Assembly (NCBI GenBank): GCA_963741135.1
Contig: CAVUHC010000006.1
Span: 496,001-560,000, forward strand
Direction of reading: 5' to 3'
DNA length: 64,000 bases
Source of the DNA: Gp6-AA40 sp963741135
Lineage (GTDB): Bacteria > Acidobacteriota > Vicinamibacteria > Vicinamibacterales > UBA2999
Position 1 is the first letter of the stretch. Each line of letters starts with the position of its first letter. Positions 47,326 through 57,431 of the stretch are shown here, one piece after another. Position numbers and translations under genes: made by a program. The notes under the pieces are model-generated. The model did no database searches. It saw nothing but the letters and a program-made list of their open reading frames with translations, and was not told the DNA's origin.

Positions 47326-48279
47326 ATGAGGAGACAGATCGTCCTCGGCGGCGTGCTTCTGTTCGGTGTCCTTTCACTGACCGCGTCAGCCCTTCAACAG
47401 CCGCCGAAACCGGCGGCGTCAGCCATCGAGGTCGAGAAACTCACAGACAACCTGTACGTCCTCAAGGCGCTCTCGGCCGGCGGCGGGGGTAACACGTCGG
47501 TGCTCGTCACCGCGAACGGCGTCGTGGTAGTCGACACCAAGAATCCCGGTTGGGGCCAACCTCTGCTCGAGAAGATCAAGACGCTCACCAACAAGCCGGT
47601 GACGATGATCATCAACACACACACGCACGGCGACCACGTGAGCGGCAACGTTGAATTCCCCGCCACCGTCGAGGTCGTCGCTCACGAGAACACAAAGGCC
47701 AACATGGGGGCGATGCGGCCGGCCTCGTTCGTGGCCCAGCCGCCCGGTGGCCCGGCGCCGAACATCTTCACGCAGCACAACGGCACCGGAATGGCCAAGC
47801 GAACCTTCAAGGACACGATGACGATTGGCAGCGGCGCCGATCGGATCGACCTCTACTACTTTGGGCGTGCGCATACCAACGGCGACGCCATGGTCTTCTT
47901 TCCGTCGGCGCGCGCCCTGCACATGGCAGATGTGTTTGCGAACAAGGGCCTGCCCGGCATGGATTCCAACAATGGCGGTACCGGAGTCGGCTACGCGGAC
48001 ACGCTGACGAAGGCGGCGGACTTCGCGGACAAGAACAACGTCCAGACGATCATCAACGGGCACAACGCCGCCACGACGACGCGCGCCGACCTCCGGGAGT
48101 TCATCCAGTACGTGCGCGACTTTGTGAAGGCCGCGCAGGACGGGAAGAAGAGCGGCAAGAGCGTGGACGACGTCGCGAAGGCCTGGCAGACGCCGGCGAA
48201 ATACGTGGGATACGAAGCGATGCCGATCCCGGTTCGCGTGCGCGCGAACGTCGACTTGATCTTCAAGGAAACGAATTGA
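47326..48279 (+). CDS. Secreted metallo-beta-lactamase-fold hydrolase
   Basis: 317 residues, signal peptide (MRRQIVLGGVLLFGVLSLTASA), then an MBL fold: NTHTHGDHVSGN with H99, H101, D103 and H104, YFGRAHTNGDAMVFF, ALHMADVFAN (Asp ligand) and INGHNAATTTR (His ligand). Both zinc sites look intact. The substrate is not evident; periplasmic members include lactonases, beta-lactamases and phosphodiesterases. GGAGGG precedes the ATG. Confidence 0.86.
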   Translation: MRRQIVLGGVLLFGVLSLTASALQQPPKPAASAIEVEKLTDNLYVLKALSAGGGGNTSVLVTANGVVVVDTKNPGWGQPLLEKIKTLTNKPVTMIINTHTHGDHVSGNVEFPATVEVVAHENTKANMGAMRPASFVAQPPGGPAPNIFTQHNGTGMAKRTFKDTMTIGSGADRIDLYYFGRAHTNGDAMVFFPSARALHMADVFANKGLPGMDSNNGGTGVGYADTLTKAADFADKNNVQTIINGHNAATTTRADLREFIQYVRDFVKAAQDGKKSGKSVDDVAKAWQTPAKYVGYEAMPIPVRVRANVDLIFKETN

Positions 48280-48393
48280 GCGCACCCGCCGATCGGGCGG
48301 GTCCACGACCAACGGCGGATCTCTCGTCAGTTCCCGGTCCCTCGAGTCGGTGAGGACGCGGGGCCGATTGCCACGCTCAAGCAGGAGCCGGAA

Positions 48394-49847
48394 ATGGAAC
48401 TGAGTCGTCGTGACGTGCTGGGCTCGAGCCTGGCGTTGTTGGCGGCCGCGAGTGGCAACGACCGCTGCGAATGCGCAGGAGGCGAACACCTATGGCGCAG
48501 CCCCCACCGGCTTAGGGATCACGAGCGCGCTTGCCCGCTTTCTGTCGGGCATTCGCTATGAGGACCTGTCGCCAGCGGCGGTGCACGAGGCGAAGCGCGC
48601 GGTGCTCGATTGGATCGGGTGTGCCCTCGCTGGCAGTACACCATCCGACCGTGAACGTGTTGCTCGCGACGTTCGAGGTCTTAGGCTCTGTGCCCGTTGC
48701 CACTGTGTTGGGCCGGGGCGGACGCAAGCTCAGCCTGCTGGATGCTCCGGTGGCGAACGGCCAGATGGGGCACGTGCTCGACTTCGACGACACGCACCTC
48801 GGTGGCGTGATTCTTCACACCAGTACCGCAACCCTTCCCGCCTTGTTCGCTCTCGGCGAATGGCGCAAGTCGTCCGGCCGCGACGTCATCGTCGCTCTGG
48901 CTGCGGCGTTCGAAGCGGGCATCCGGGTGGGGCAGGCCGCCACGAGTCACCACCTCGGCGGCTGGCATCTGACCGGTACCCTGGGAACCGTGGCCGCAGC
49001 CGCCGGATCGGCGCGGCTCATCCGGCTGGACGAGAAGCAGACCACCTTTGCGCTCGGCATCGCATGCACTCAAGCCGCCGGAATGCAGCAGAACCGCGGC
49101 AGCGACTGCAAGTCTCTGCATGCCGGCAAGTCCGCGTACCACGGCGTCCTGGCGTCCATGCTGGCGTCGAAAGGTTTCAATAGCTCGCCCGAGATTCTCG
49201 AAGGAAGCCTGGGCTTCACCAAGATCTTCAGCGCCACGCAACAGAACAACGCGATCACCGCCGGCCTGGGCCGGACATGGATGATCGCCGGAAATGGCTA
49301 CAAGCCGTACGCCTGCGGCGTGGTCTTGCACCCGCTCATTGACGCGATGATCGAAGTCTCACGAAAAGCCCGCACGCCCGCTTCTGACGTTGGGCGCGTG
49401 GAGGTGCTGGTCCATCCCGACGTAATCCGAATCACCGGCATAGACACGCCGAATTCCGGCTTGATGTCGAAGTTCAGCGCCAACCATGCGGCGGCGGTGG
49501 CGTATATCGACCAGGCCGCTGGCGTCGTCCAGTTTACGAACGAGCGCTCCGGAGACCTGGAAGTGCAGGCGCTACGGAAGCTGGTTCAGGTGAAACCTGA
49601 CCCGTCCTACCGTCTGGATCAAGCCGCGGCGATCGTGCGCACCAGGTCTGGCGCTACCCATGAGGCGCAGATCGCGCACGCGACCGGGACCGTAAGCAAT
49701 CCGATGTCGGATCAGGCGCTTAGAGAGAAGTTTCTCGGGAACGCAACGCCTGCGATCGACGCAGACCAGGCTCGCCGCGTCGTCGACATGATATGGAAGC
49801 TGGAAACGCTAAGCGACGTCGGCGAACTCGTTCGGACTTGTGCGTGA
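48394..49847 (+). CDS. MmgE/PrpD family protein with Tat-type N-terminus (two frameshifts)
   Basis: About 484 residues. MELSRRDVLGSSLALLAAAS is a twin-arginine signal. A one-base gain near 48454 leads into ATTAANAQEANTYGAAP ... AVHEAKRAVLDWIGCALAGS, and another near 48645 into HHPTVNVLLATFEVLG and the rest: GQMGHVLDFDDTHLGGVILHTSTATLPALFALGEW, FALGIACTQAAGMQQNRGSDCKSLHAGKSAYHGVLAS, GNGYKPYACGVVLHPLIDA and ATGTVSNPMSDQ. Length is 3n+2. Key acid/base residues of PrpD proteins look intact. The substrate is unknown. Confidence 0.83.
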
Positions 49848-49994
49848 CAACCGTCAGCGGTCGAACGACGCGGTTGCCGGTCCGGCTGATTTACCGCGGC
49901 CGCCGATAAACGATGTTTCGCACAACCTCTACGTACGCGGCAAGTACCGCGATGTCATCCCGCCGATGACAGTCCTGCGGCGGCGTGACACCGG

Positions 49995-51398
49995 TCACCG
50001 GCCGGACGGTGTCGCGTTCGCCGGCGGCGCCGGTGCGCCGCGCGGAAGGGGCTTCGGCACGTCCGGGATGTTGACATAAGTCGCTTGGTACCGAACCGGT
50101 CGTCCCTGTTCGTCGAGCCAGTTAATCGACTCGTTGAAGGCCACTGGCGGCGCGGCGCCGCGCGGCACCGTCGCCTCGAGGATGAGGAGCCGGTTCTCGT
50201 GCATGTAGATTGACGCGAACGTGCGCGACTGGTCGGCGTTGTTGGTGAGCCGCATTTCCACGCCCTGAACCAGGGCGACGCCATTCCAGGACAGGGTCGT
50301 CACCTTTGCATCTCGTTGCTGGAATCTCGAAATCACATACAGGAGCGCTCCGCGAATGTCGGTCTTCCAGTACCCGATACCCCAGTCAGGGATGCCCTGA
50401 CACGTGTTCGCTCCCGGCGGGCACGACCGCGATCGCTCCACGAGCAGACGCTCGACCGGGTTGTAATCGACGACCGTCGCGGAGTAGCGGCTCTGCCCGT
50501 TGGTCACGCCGTAGACGCGCGCCGGCAGGACCGCTCCGAACTGTGAAAACCAGATCGTCTCCTGGATGACGGGATGGCCGGGAAAGTTGGCCGAGAAGCG
50601 TTCTTCTCGGCTGACGACATCTTCCCAGTCGCCGCCTCCGGTATCACCTGGGACCACACTCGGTGGCGCCTGAGGCGACCCGGTCTGGCCGAACGCTGAA
50701 TAATCGAGGGTTGTCGTCAACGTGTTGCTCTCGAACCGCGCGGAGTCTGCGACGCGTAGCTGCACATCGCACTTGGTCGCACCGGTCGTGGCACGCCCGG
50801 GCGCCGGGCGCGGTATGCTCACGCGGATGACGCTGCCGCTTTCGCGCGTGCCGGCCACGGTGCCGCGAACGACTCCGGGAAGCGGCATGTCGCCGCACGC
50901 CGCCGTGAACCACACGTGCGGCGCCGTGCCGAGGTCGCCAGAGCCGTCGCTCGCGGCCAGTTCGAGATCAACCGCCGCGAAATTCGAGTGCGCGCCCAGA
51001 ACACGGAGCTCGGCGATGCGGGGCACGTGCGAGGGGATGGCCACCACGGTCGACATGGTGCGTCCTCCCGGAAACCGCAGGGTCAGTGTCCGATCGCCAG
51101 GCGCAGCATCCCTGCCCACATCAACAGCGATCGCCCACCACGTGTTCGCTCCCTGAAAACTATCGCCACGCGTGACGCTTGACACCGCCACGCCCTGCGA
51201 CGGGGCGATCTCCGGCTGAAGTTCGTCCATGGTCGGGGCGACGACACTGATGACGGTGCTCTGCCCGATCGGGAGTTGCCGCGGATAAATGCCCTCGACC
51301 CTGAGCGGCTGCTGTGCCTCGCTGCGCTGCACGCCCGGTCCGAGACAGGCGGCAGCAGTTACCGCAATCGTGATGAAGTAGCGAATTCCCGGGGACAT
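49995..51398 (-). CDS. Secreted hypothetical protein, about 467 residues
   Basis: Signal peptide (MSPGIRYFITIAVTAAACLGPG...). The N-terminal 230 residues look like two or three beta-sandwich domains (GIYPRQLPIGQSTVISVVAP resembles an IPT-like strand pair; GDRTLTLRFPGGRTMSTVVAIP). Next is a Pro/Gly linker, then a domain starting WEDVVSREERFSANFPGHPVIQETIWF. That opening is common in secreted proteins with a periplasmic alpha-beta domain of unknown function. GGAGG precedes ATG 51398. I cannot assign a role. Confidence 0.7.
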   Translation of the reverse strand: MSPGIRYFITIAVTAAACLGPGVQRSEAQQPLRVEGIYPRQLPIGQSTVISVVAPTMDELQPEIAPSQGVAVSSVTRGDSFQGANTWWAIAVDVGRDAAPGDRTLTLRFPGGRTMSTVVAIPSHVPRIAELRVLGAHSNFAAVDLELAASDGSGDLGTAPHVWFTAACGDMPLPGVVRGTVAGTRESGSVIRVSIPRPAPGRATTGATKCDVQLRVADSARFESNTLTTTLDYSAFGQTGSPQAPPSVVPGDTGGGDWEDVVSREERFSANFPGHPVIQETIWFSQFGAVLPARVYGVTNGQSRYSATVVDYNPVERLLVERSRSCPPGANTCQGIPDWGIGYWKTDIRGALLYVISRFQQRDAKVTTLSWNGVALVQGVEMRLTNNADQSRTFASIYMHENRLLILEATVPRGAAPPVAFNESINWLDEQGRPVRYQATYVNIPDVPKPLPRGAPAPPANATPSGR

Positions 51399-51639
51399 CA
51401 AGCACCTCCCGTTCTCACGGTCTTCGCGGAGGCAGAGTAGTTGTGGCGGCTGCGTGTGTCAACGGGACGCCGCCCCAGACTACCACCAGTCCCTCAAGCT
51501 GGTTGAAATCACGTGCTGACGCGAACTGACGCGCAGACGGATGGGCAGTGGCGGGCCGCACCGAACGCGCTGGAAGTAGGCCACTGGACCCTGCAGCGCG
51601 CACGCCAGAGAAATCAACAGAAGTAGTCGCGCCGTGGTG

Positions 51640-53136
51640 TCAGTACGTTGCCGCAGCGACGCGTGGGGCCTGAATGTGACGCAGAGCGGCGAGTTCAAGC
51701 ATCCCGCGCTCGATCAGCTGCCGCACCTGTTCATTGTTCCGGAATTCAGACACGAGGGCGCGCCGGGTGCTCGTGTATGCCTGGTCCATCGCATATGCCA
51801 GCACCGTCTCCATCACCAGGCCTTCTTCCGTGTTCGTCTCTCTGAAACGACGTTTGAAGTCCGTCAGGACAGGCGCGAAGGCCGGATCGTCCCACCGCTC
51901 AGGACCGGCGTCGAGGCGCATGAAGTCGTCAAGAACGGCAACATACGACGGGGTGGGCGGCAGACGCCAGAACGCCACGTCAGCGCCAAACTCGCTGACG
52001 TAGTACGGAAGGTAGAGGGTGGCATGCGCAGGGACCCGGTCGACGAGTGCCGGATTGAACCGTCGGACCTCGTCCGCAGGTAGACGCGTTCGCTTGATGA
52101 TCTCGGCGAGCGAAATCGCGCGCGGCACGCGCATCGCGTGGATCGACAGCTGCGGCGTCGACGCGATCAGGTGTCTGACGTTGAACGTGTTGCCGAACAC
52201 CATCTCCGCGTAGAGAAACGAGCGCGGGCCGTAGCTCCGATACACGTCTTCATATTCCTTGCCGGGGAGGGCGCGCAGGTCGCGGGCCAGCTTCGAGCCC
52301 AGAAGATATCGGGCACGCACATCCTCCGCGCCAAGGCGCTCGCCGTTGATCAGCACCCGCCCGACATTCGTGCCGCCGGCGTTGTGCTCGGACAACGCGG
52401 GGATGAACGATCCGTACTTGGTGGCGAGCACGGACAGGTACGCGGCGCAGTAGGGAGCCTGCGTCGTCTGGTTCTGTCCCTCGATGGGCGTCGGCGAGAA
52501 GTAGTTCAGGCGCCTCCAGTTCTTCTGAAGCCACTGGCAGAACCCGACGGCGTCAGCTTCCGAGCGCCTCGTGCCGCTCAGTCCCGATTCGAAAATGACC
52601 TGCGCGAGACCGATATCCGCAGGTACACCGAACCGCTCGTAGATCGCGCCCCACTCGGCAAGAAAGGGTCCGTACCTTCGAGCGTTGTTCAGCAGCGCGT
52701 CTCCGCGCGTCGAGTTGTGCAGCACCGGCCCCGCGGCGTGCTCCAGGAGGAGCGCCATTTGTTCTCGCCGTTCACTCATTGTGCGAGCGAGCCCCGCGTT
52801 GCCCGTCCATGCCCCTTTCGAGGGAAAGGTCGCGAGGAGCCGTCCGTCAACGGCGCTGCCAAACGCGATCGAGCCGTCGGGAATGGTGAAGACGTGCTGC
52901 CAGAACGAGTAGCCTGGCCTGAAGGTCTGCATGGCGACGAAGTCGGCGCGTCGGCGTGCTTCGACGGAGTGGTCCGCTGCGTAAGGCGCCTCGGCCGGCG
53001 CCACAGCGGCTGCCTCCGCGCTGGCTCGGCGCGTGATGACGTTCCACGCGGCCAATGGAATCGCAGCGGTGAGCACGGCGAGCACCAGGATGGCCTTTGT
53101 GCTGATCGGGCGCGTTCGGATGACGTGTCTGAGCAT
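51640..53136 (-). CDS. Membrane-anchored lytic transglycosylase with LysM-like region
   Basis: 498 residues. An N-terminal anchor (about 14-31) is followed by a transglycosylase-like domain: VPADIGLAQVIFESGLSGTRRSEADAVGFCQWL places catalytic Glu 183 in the ES...G.CQ pattern of MltD-like SLT domains. Around residues 345-390 ISLAEIIKRTRLPADEVRRFNPALVDRVPAHATLYLP resembles a LysM repeat. The C-terminus is helical. It probably cleaves peptidoglycan in the periplasm. The motif has Cys-Gln in place of the usual Met-Gln. Confidence 0.8.
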   Translation of the reverse strand: MLRHVIRTRPISTKAILVLAVLTAAIPLAAWNVITRRASAEAAAVAPAEAPYAADHSVEARRRADFVAMQTFRPGYSFWQHVFTIPDGSIAFGSAVDGRLLATFPSKGAWTGNAGLARTMSERREQMALLLEHAAGPVLHNSTRGDALLNNARRYGPFLAEWGAIYERFGVPADIGLAQVIFESGLSGTRRSEADAVGFCQWLQKNWRRLNYFSPTPIEGQNQTTQAPYCAAYLSVLATKYGSFIPALSEHNAGGTNVGRVLINGERLGAEDVRARYLLGSKLARDLRALPGKEYEDVYRSYGPRSFLYAEMVFGNTFNVRHLIASTPQLSIHAMRVPRAISLAEIIKRTRLPADEVRRFNPALVDRVPAHATLYLPYYVSEFGADVAFWRLPPTPSYVAVLDDFMRLDAGPERWDDPAFAPVLTDFKRRFRETNTEEGLVMETVLAYAMDQAYTSTRRALVSEFRNNEQVRQLIERGMLELAALRHIQAPRVAAATY

Positions 53137-53204
53137 TGCGTATTCAGGTCCATAGCGCGAAGCGCCGCGCGGTCACGGCAACCATGATTGGGAGTGGAGC
53201 AGTC

Positions 53205-53732
53205 CTATGACAACGGTCGCGCGAAGACCTGCACGTAGTAGGGGCGGCGCTCTCGGTCAATCGCGTAGCCGGCGCCGATCTCGGTGAACTCCGGGTTGAG
53301 GATGTTCGTACGATGACCGCGTGAGTGCATCCAGCCGTCCAGTGCCTTCTTGGCGCTCAACTGTCCCAGCGCCACGTTCTCGCCGTACGCCTGCCAGCGA
53401 TAGTCCGCTGCCGCCAGTCGATCCCCGGCGCTCGGATAGGCTGCGTTCGGCAGGACGTGAGCAAGTTGGCCCGCGCGTGCCATCTGGTCCGCTTGGATTT
53501 GCGCCGCATGCATCAAGCGCGCGTTGGCGCGCAACGACGCGCGCCCATTGCGGGTGCGTTCGACATTTGTCAGATCGACAACATCAGCGGTGACTCTGGA
53601 CGTGACGGCCGGAGGCGTCCCCAATGGCGCCTCTGATTGGGCGGGGGTGGAGCAGAGGCTGACCACGCCGATCATCAGCGCCACGCTGAGACGTTGCGGT
53701 TGACGAAGCATGCGGCGGAATCTGCAATCCAT
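53205..53732 (-). CDS. Secreted CAP/SCP-domain protein
   Basis: About 175 residues with signal peptide (...RLSVALMIGVVSLCSTPAQS) and a CAP domain: LTNVERTRNGRASLRANARLMHAAQIQADQMARAGQLAH, YGENVALGQLSAKKALDGWMHSRGHRTNILNPEFTEIGAGYAID. The His/Glu cleft residues (AH..., GEN, HRTNIL) are present. Bacterial CAP proteins are often found with sporulation or cell-wall functions; the activity is unknown. ATG 53732 and ATG 53711 are both possible starts. Confidence 0.85.
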   Translation of the reverse strand: MDCRFRRMLRQPQRLSVALMIGVVSLCSTPAQSEAPLGTPPAVTSRVTADVVDLTNVERTRNGRASLRANARLMHAAQIQADQMARAGQLAHVLPNAAYPSAGDRLAAADYRWQAYGENVALGQLSAKKALDGWMHSRGHRTNILNPEFTEIGAGYAIDRERRPYYVQVFARPLS

Positions 53733-54087
53733 GCGCCCCGCGCAGCTATGTGAAGATCCGGCCCTCAGCACGGGATCTCGATGCGAGTGTCAAAATCCGG
53801 ATCAAGCGCGGGTGACGAGTTTGAACCTGGGATCCGGAAATTGCCGTACGCGCGCACAAGTCTCACCCCTGCCGATTGAGCGAAATAGGCGAAGTGCGTC
53901 GCTTACTGTTTCGATCTATGCACGTCGAAATTTGGCGTTGCGTTCGCGGAGGCCCTGGAGAACAACAAGACGCGCGAGAGGAGCATTTCGGTCCTTCAAC
54001 TTCGTCGACGAACTGCGCCGCATTGCGCCGCCGGCGACGGAGTGAGGCCGGCGACGGAGTGAGGGACGGGCGCGGCCGTAATCCCCG
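53733..54087. other. Intergenic stretch with a 17-base tandem duplication
   Basis: There is no credible gene in about 355 bases. GCCGGCGACGGAGTGAG occurs twice in perfect tandem at 54030-54046 and 54047-54063, near the 3' end of the propeller gene. Otherwise nothing is recognised. Confidence 0.55.
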
Positions 54088-55371
54088 CTATCTCCAGGCC
54101 GCGTAAACCGGCTTGCCGACGAGGAAGGCGGGGTTCGCGCCCGCTCGCGGCCTGAACTTCTGCAAGCGTCCGTTGCCCACCTCCGCGATGTAGAGGTTCC
54201 CCTGCTGGTCCACGCTTGCGCCGTGCATGTTGAAGAAGCCGCCTGGATGATCGCCGAGCGTGCCCCAGGCGTAGAGGAAGTGTCCTTCGAAGTCGTACTT
54301 CACCACCTTGGCCGTGGTGTCTTCGAACGCCCAGATCCCTGAACGATCGGCGGGGATGATCAGGAACTGCGTGTTCGAAGCGGGCGAGAACGGCCACTGA
54401 TCGAGGAACTTGCCGTTTTCGTCGAACACCTGCATCCGCTTGTTGCCCCGGTCGCTTACGTAGACGCGGCGGGTCATCGGGTCGGACGTGATGCCGTGGA
54501 CGACGTTGAAGTCGCCAGGCCCGTTGCCGCGCTTGCCCCACGCGAGCAGGAACTTGCCGTCCCTGTCGAACTTGGCCACGCGGGTCCCGTTGTAGCCGTC
54601 GGCGACGAACATCGTGCTGTCGGGCAACCACGTGAGGAACGTCGGCCGGTTGAAGTGCGTGGCGTCCGCGCCCGCTTTGTTCGGCGTGCCGATGGTCTGC
54701 AGGAGCGTCTTGCCGTCGTGCGTGAACTTGAAGAGTGCGTGACTATGGTCATCCACGATCCACACGTGTTTCTCGGCGTCGTATGGGTTGATGTAAACGG
54801 AGTGAGGCCGCCTGAGCATCTTGTCCCACTGCGTCCACTGCTCGACGATGTCGCCAGCCTGGTTGAAGACGACCACCGTGTGCTCCCATCGGGCGTCGAT
54901 GCCCATGCGCCCTTTCCACGCCTGCGCAGGGTCTTCCGGATCCGCGCCAGGACCGCCGGCACCAGGCGGGCTCGCGACCATGCCCTGCGATGCGTTTCGG
55001 AACGGCGCCTGTCCGACCGGGAACGACAGGCTTGGCCCCATTTCGGGGAACGCCTTCGGGGCCGGGCGGTCCAGCTTGGGCAGCTCACCGCGCTCCAGCA
55101 TGAAGACGCGGTCAGGACTTTCCGCGAAGACCCCTTGCACGGCTCCCCACGTCCAGCCCTCGTGGCCCGGCAAATTCGAGAGCGGCTTCGGCCAGTTCGC
55201 CACGACCTCGTACGGGCCGGTCATCACGTCAAGGCCGCCTTTGTATCCGGCAACGGCACCGAAGCCGACGTTGGCTGCCTGACCTTGGAGCGGCTTCGCG
55301 GATTCACCGAGGATGAAACCGCCGACCAGCGCGGCGGCGACGCCTGTGACGAGAAGAGCAGACTGACGCAT
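54088..55371 (-). CDS. Secreted NHL-repeat (six-bladed) beta-propeller protein
   Basis: 427 residues with a signal peptide (MRQSALLVTGVAAALVGGFILG). NHL-type blades repeat: VVVFNQAGDIVEQWTQWDKM, HSVYINPYDAEKHVWIVDD, MFVADGYNGTRVAKFDRDG, VYVSDRGNKRMQVFDENG and LYIAEVGNGRLQKFRPR. Such propellers bind ligands or proteins, or act as lyases or lactonases; no catalytic set can be confirmed. It is upstream of, and 31 bases from, nothing on its own strand except the SMP-30-like gene at 55403, with which it may form an operon. Confidence 0.85.
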   Translation of the reverse strand: MRQSALLVTGVAAALVGGFILGESAKPLQGQAANVGFGAVAGYKGGLDVMTGPYEVVANWPKPLSNLPGHEGWTWGAVQGVFAESPDRVFMLERGELPKLDRPAPKAFPEMGPSLSFPVGQAPFRNASQGMVASPPGAGGPGADPEDPAQAWKGRMGIDARWEHTVVVFNQAGDIVEQWTQWDKMLRRPHSVYINPYDAEKHVWIVDDHSHALFKFTHDGKTLLQTIGTPNKAGADATHFNRPTFLTWLPDSTMFVADGYNGTRVAKFDRDGKFLLAWGKRGNGPGDFNVVHGITSDPMTRRVYVSDRGNKRMQVFDENGKFLDQWPFSPASNTQFLIIPADRSGIWAFEDTTAKVVKYDFEGHFLYAWGTLGDHPGGFFNMHGASVDQQGNLYIAEVGNGRLQKFRPRAGANPAFLVGKPVYAAWR

Positions 55372-55402
55372 GTGCGACTCCTGAAGTGGCGTGCGATACC
55401 GA

Positions 55403-56377
55403 TTACTTGGCGCGTCCCTTGACGCCCTGAGCCAGCATCGCGATCTTGTACACCGCACCGCCGCCGACGACGTACAGCGTCTTCTTGTCGGGCCCGGCAA
55501 ACGCGGGGGCCTGGGGGTTCAAGGGCGTCTTGATCGTCCCGAGGTACTCGCCCTTCGGGCTGAACACCTGCACACCGCCGGCCGCCACGTAGAGTCGTCC
55601 ATCCGCATCGACGCACATGCTGTCGGCGTTGCCGCCCATCAGCGTTGCGAACGTCCGGAAGTTGCGAAGCGATCCGTCGGGCTGCACGTCGAACGCGGAG
55701 ATGATCGGCCCGTTCGCCGCGTAGAGGACTCTTCCATCGGGGCTCAGCGAAATGCCGTTGGGACGCTCGACTTCCTCACTGGCCTTGACGGCCTTGCCGT
55801 CCGGGCGAATGTACACGATCCACGGTTTCGTCCGAGACGCAGGCGTCGGTCTGAATCTGCTGTTGAGCGTATCGGTGAAATACATTCCACCCTTGGTATC
55901 CGCGACGATATCGTTTGGAGCGACGATCGGCAGCCCGTCGATTTGCTCCACAAGCGTCATGCGCGTCGGAGACAGCACCTCGATGCGAGGGATGTTCGAC
56001 TCCACCCCGATCAAGCGACCCTTCGTGTCGTAGGCGAGGCCGATCGTCCGGTTCGTGTTGTCGACGAACGTGGAGACCTTGCCGTCCTTGTCGATCTTGA
56101 TCAGCCGCCCATCGCCGGCATCCTGTTCGGTGAAGAGCAGGCTGCCGTCGGGCATCGCGATCGGACCTTCGGTGCTGTGAAACAGATCCCGAATGAGCTG
56201 CACTTTCGTCCCGCCGCGCACGACACCCGGGATATCGGGAGCCGTCGTGTCAGGAGGGGACTTGACGGGCGGCGCGGGGAGTCGCGGGTACGGCTGATCC
56301 TGACCCCGACCTTGACTTGACAACGACGCCGACAAGAGAACCGCAGCGACCAGCACGAATGCCGCCAATTTCGCCAT
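55403..56377 (-). CDS. SMP-30/gluconolactonase-like secreted protein
   Basis: 324 residues, signal peptide (MAKLAAFVLVAAVLLSASLS). Propeller motifs are RDLFHSTEGPIAMPDGSLLFTE (Glu ligand), VAPNDIVADTKGGMYFTD (Asn), RPNGISLSPDGRVLYAA (Asn) and GNADSMCVDADGRLYVA (Asp). These are the divalent-metal positions of gluconolactonase/SMP-30. It probably hydrolyses a sugar lactone or related ester in the periplasm; a product of PQQ sugar oxidation would fit, but that gene is distant. AAAGGA precedes ATG 56377. Confidence 0.84.
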   Translation of the reverse strand: MAKLAAFVLVAAVLLSASLSSQGRGQDQPYPRLPAPPVKSPPDTTAPDIPGVVRGGTKVQLIRDLFHSTEGPIAMPDGSLLFTEQDAGDGRLIKIDKDGKVSTFVDNTNRTIGLAYDTKGRLIGVESNIPRIEVLSPTRMTLVEQIDGLPIVAPNDIVADTKGGMYFTDTLNSRFRPTPASRTKPWIVYIRPDGKAVKASEEVERPNGISLSPDGRVLYAANGPIISAFDVQPDGSLRNFRTFATLMGGNADSMCVDADGRLYVAAGGVQVFSPKGEYLGTIKTPLNPQAPAFAGPDKKTLYVVGGGAVYKIAMLAQGVKGRAK

Positions 56378-56483
56378 AGGAATTCCTTTCGCGTGACCTG
56401 TCCCGGACGGCGCAGTATGCCTCCAGGGTCCCACTCACCGTCAAGTGCCTGCTCGGGTAGAATCCCTCCGAGGGAGGCTTCGG

Positions 56484-57411
56484 ATGAGCGAGCAGACTCT
56501 TGCTTCAGCAGTGACGGCGGCAGCGGTGGTCGCGGTTTTGGCCCTGGCGCCGGGTTCTGCCGCGGGTCAAACGAAGACGCCGTTCAACCCGGCGCGAACA
56601 TCTGATGGCCAGCCGGACATGCACGGCTACTTTTCGCCCGATGCGCCCGACGCGTCGCACAGCCTCGAGGAGGGTGCGGAGCCGGAGAACTCACTCGGCC
56701 GCGGCAGGACCCCGGCCCAGGTGGCTGAGGGCCTCAAGAACAGGCGCGTCCTGATTGTCGATCCTGCGCCGGGCCCGAAAATTCCGTATCAGCCGTGGGC
56801 ACGCGCGAAACAGAGAGAGCTCCTCGATGCGCTCTTCACACCGATGAAGTTCACGGATATCGAGCCGGAAGATCGCTGTGCGCCGATGGGTGTGCCGCGC
56901 ATGAATTACCGCTTCGATTTCGAGATCGAGCAGTCCGCGGGGATGGTGACGATCCTCTACTCGTGGAACCACGCCTTCCGCATGATCCCGCTCGACGGAC
57001 GCCCGCATGCGCCCGGCGTCGATCAAGCTGTTCAACGGCGATTCACGCGGCCACTGGGAGGGCAATACGCTGGTGGTGGACGTGACGAATTTCAACGACC
57101 AGACGTGGTTCGATGCGCACGGGACGATTCACACCGACGCGCTGCACGTCGTCGAGCGGTGGACCATCGTGGACGCAGACACGATCACCTACGAAGCCAC
57201 GCTGGACGATCCCAAGGCGTTCACGAGGCCGTGGAAGATCGCGTTTCCGATGAGGCGTATCAAGGACGCGAAGTACGAGCTGTATGAAGAGGCGTGCTTC
57301 GAGGGAAATGGCACCACGATCGAGGGGATGCTCGAAGCGGGCCGGTATCTGACGGCAAAGGGCGTCAAGGGGCGCCATGAACACAGCCCCGGGTTCTACG
57401 ACGAGAAGTGA
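56484..57411 (+). CDS. Secreted GRWEGDTLVVDT-family protein G (one frameshift)
   Basis: About 308 residues, signal peptide (MSEQTLASAVTAAAVVAVLALAPGSAAGQ). ARTSDGQPDMHGYF, IPYQPWARAKQ, DRCAPMGVPRMNYRFDFEIEQ and RMIPLDGRPHAP lie in the first frame. After a one-base gain near 57010 follow IKLFNGDSRGHWEGNTLVVD, FNDQTWFDAHGTIHTDALHVVERW, LDDPKAFTRPW and YEEACFEGNG. Length is 3n+1. It belongs to the GDSRGHWEGN subgroup with C and E. It has no DUF6152 gene of its own; it converges on protein H, 20 bases away. Confidence 0.78.
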
Positions 57412-57431
57412 GGGTCAGGGCGAGTCGAGCG

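Noticed and set aside
47419..48489. A 356-residue ORF antisense to the MBL gene
   Set aside because: Low-complexity Arg/His/Val composition and complete overlap with an intact MBL hydrolase.
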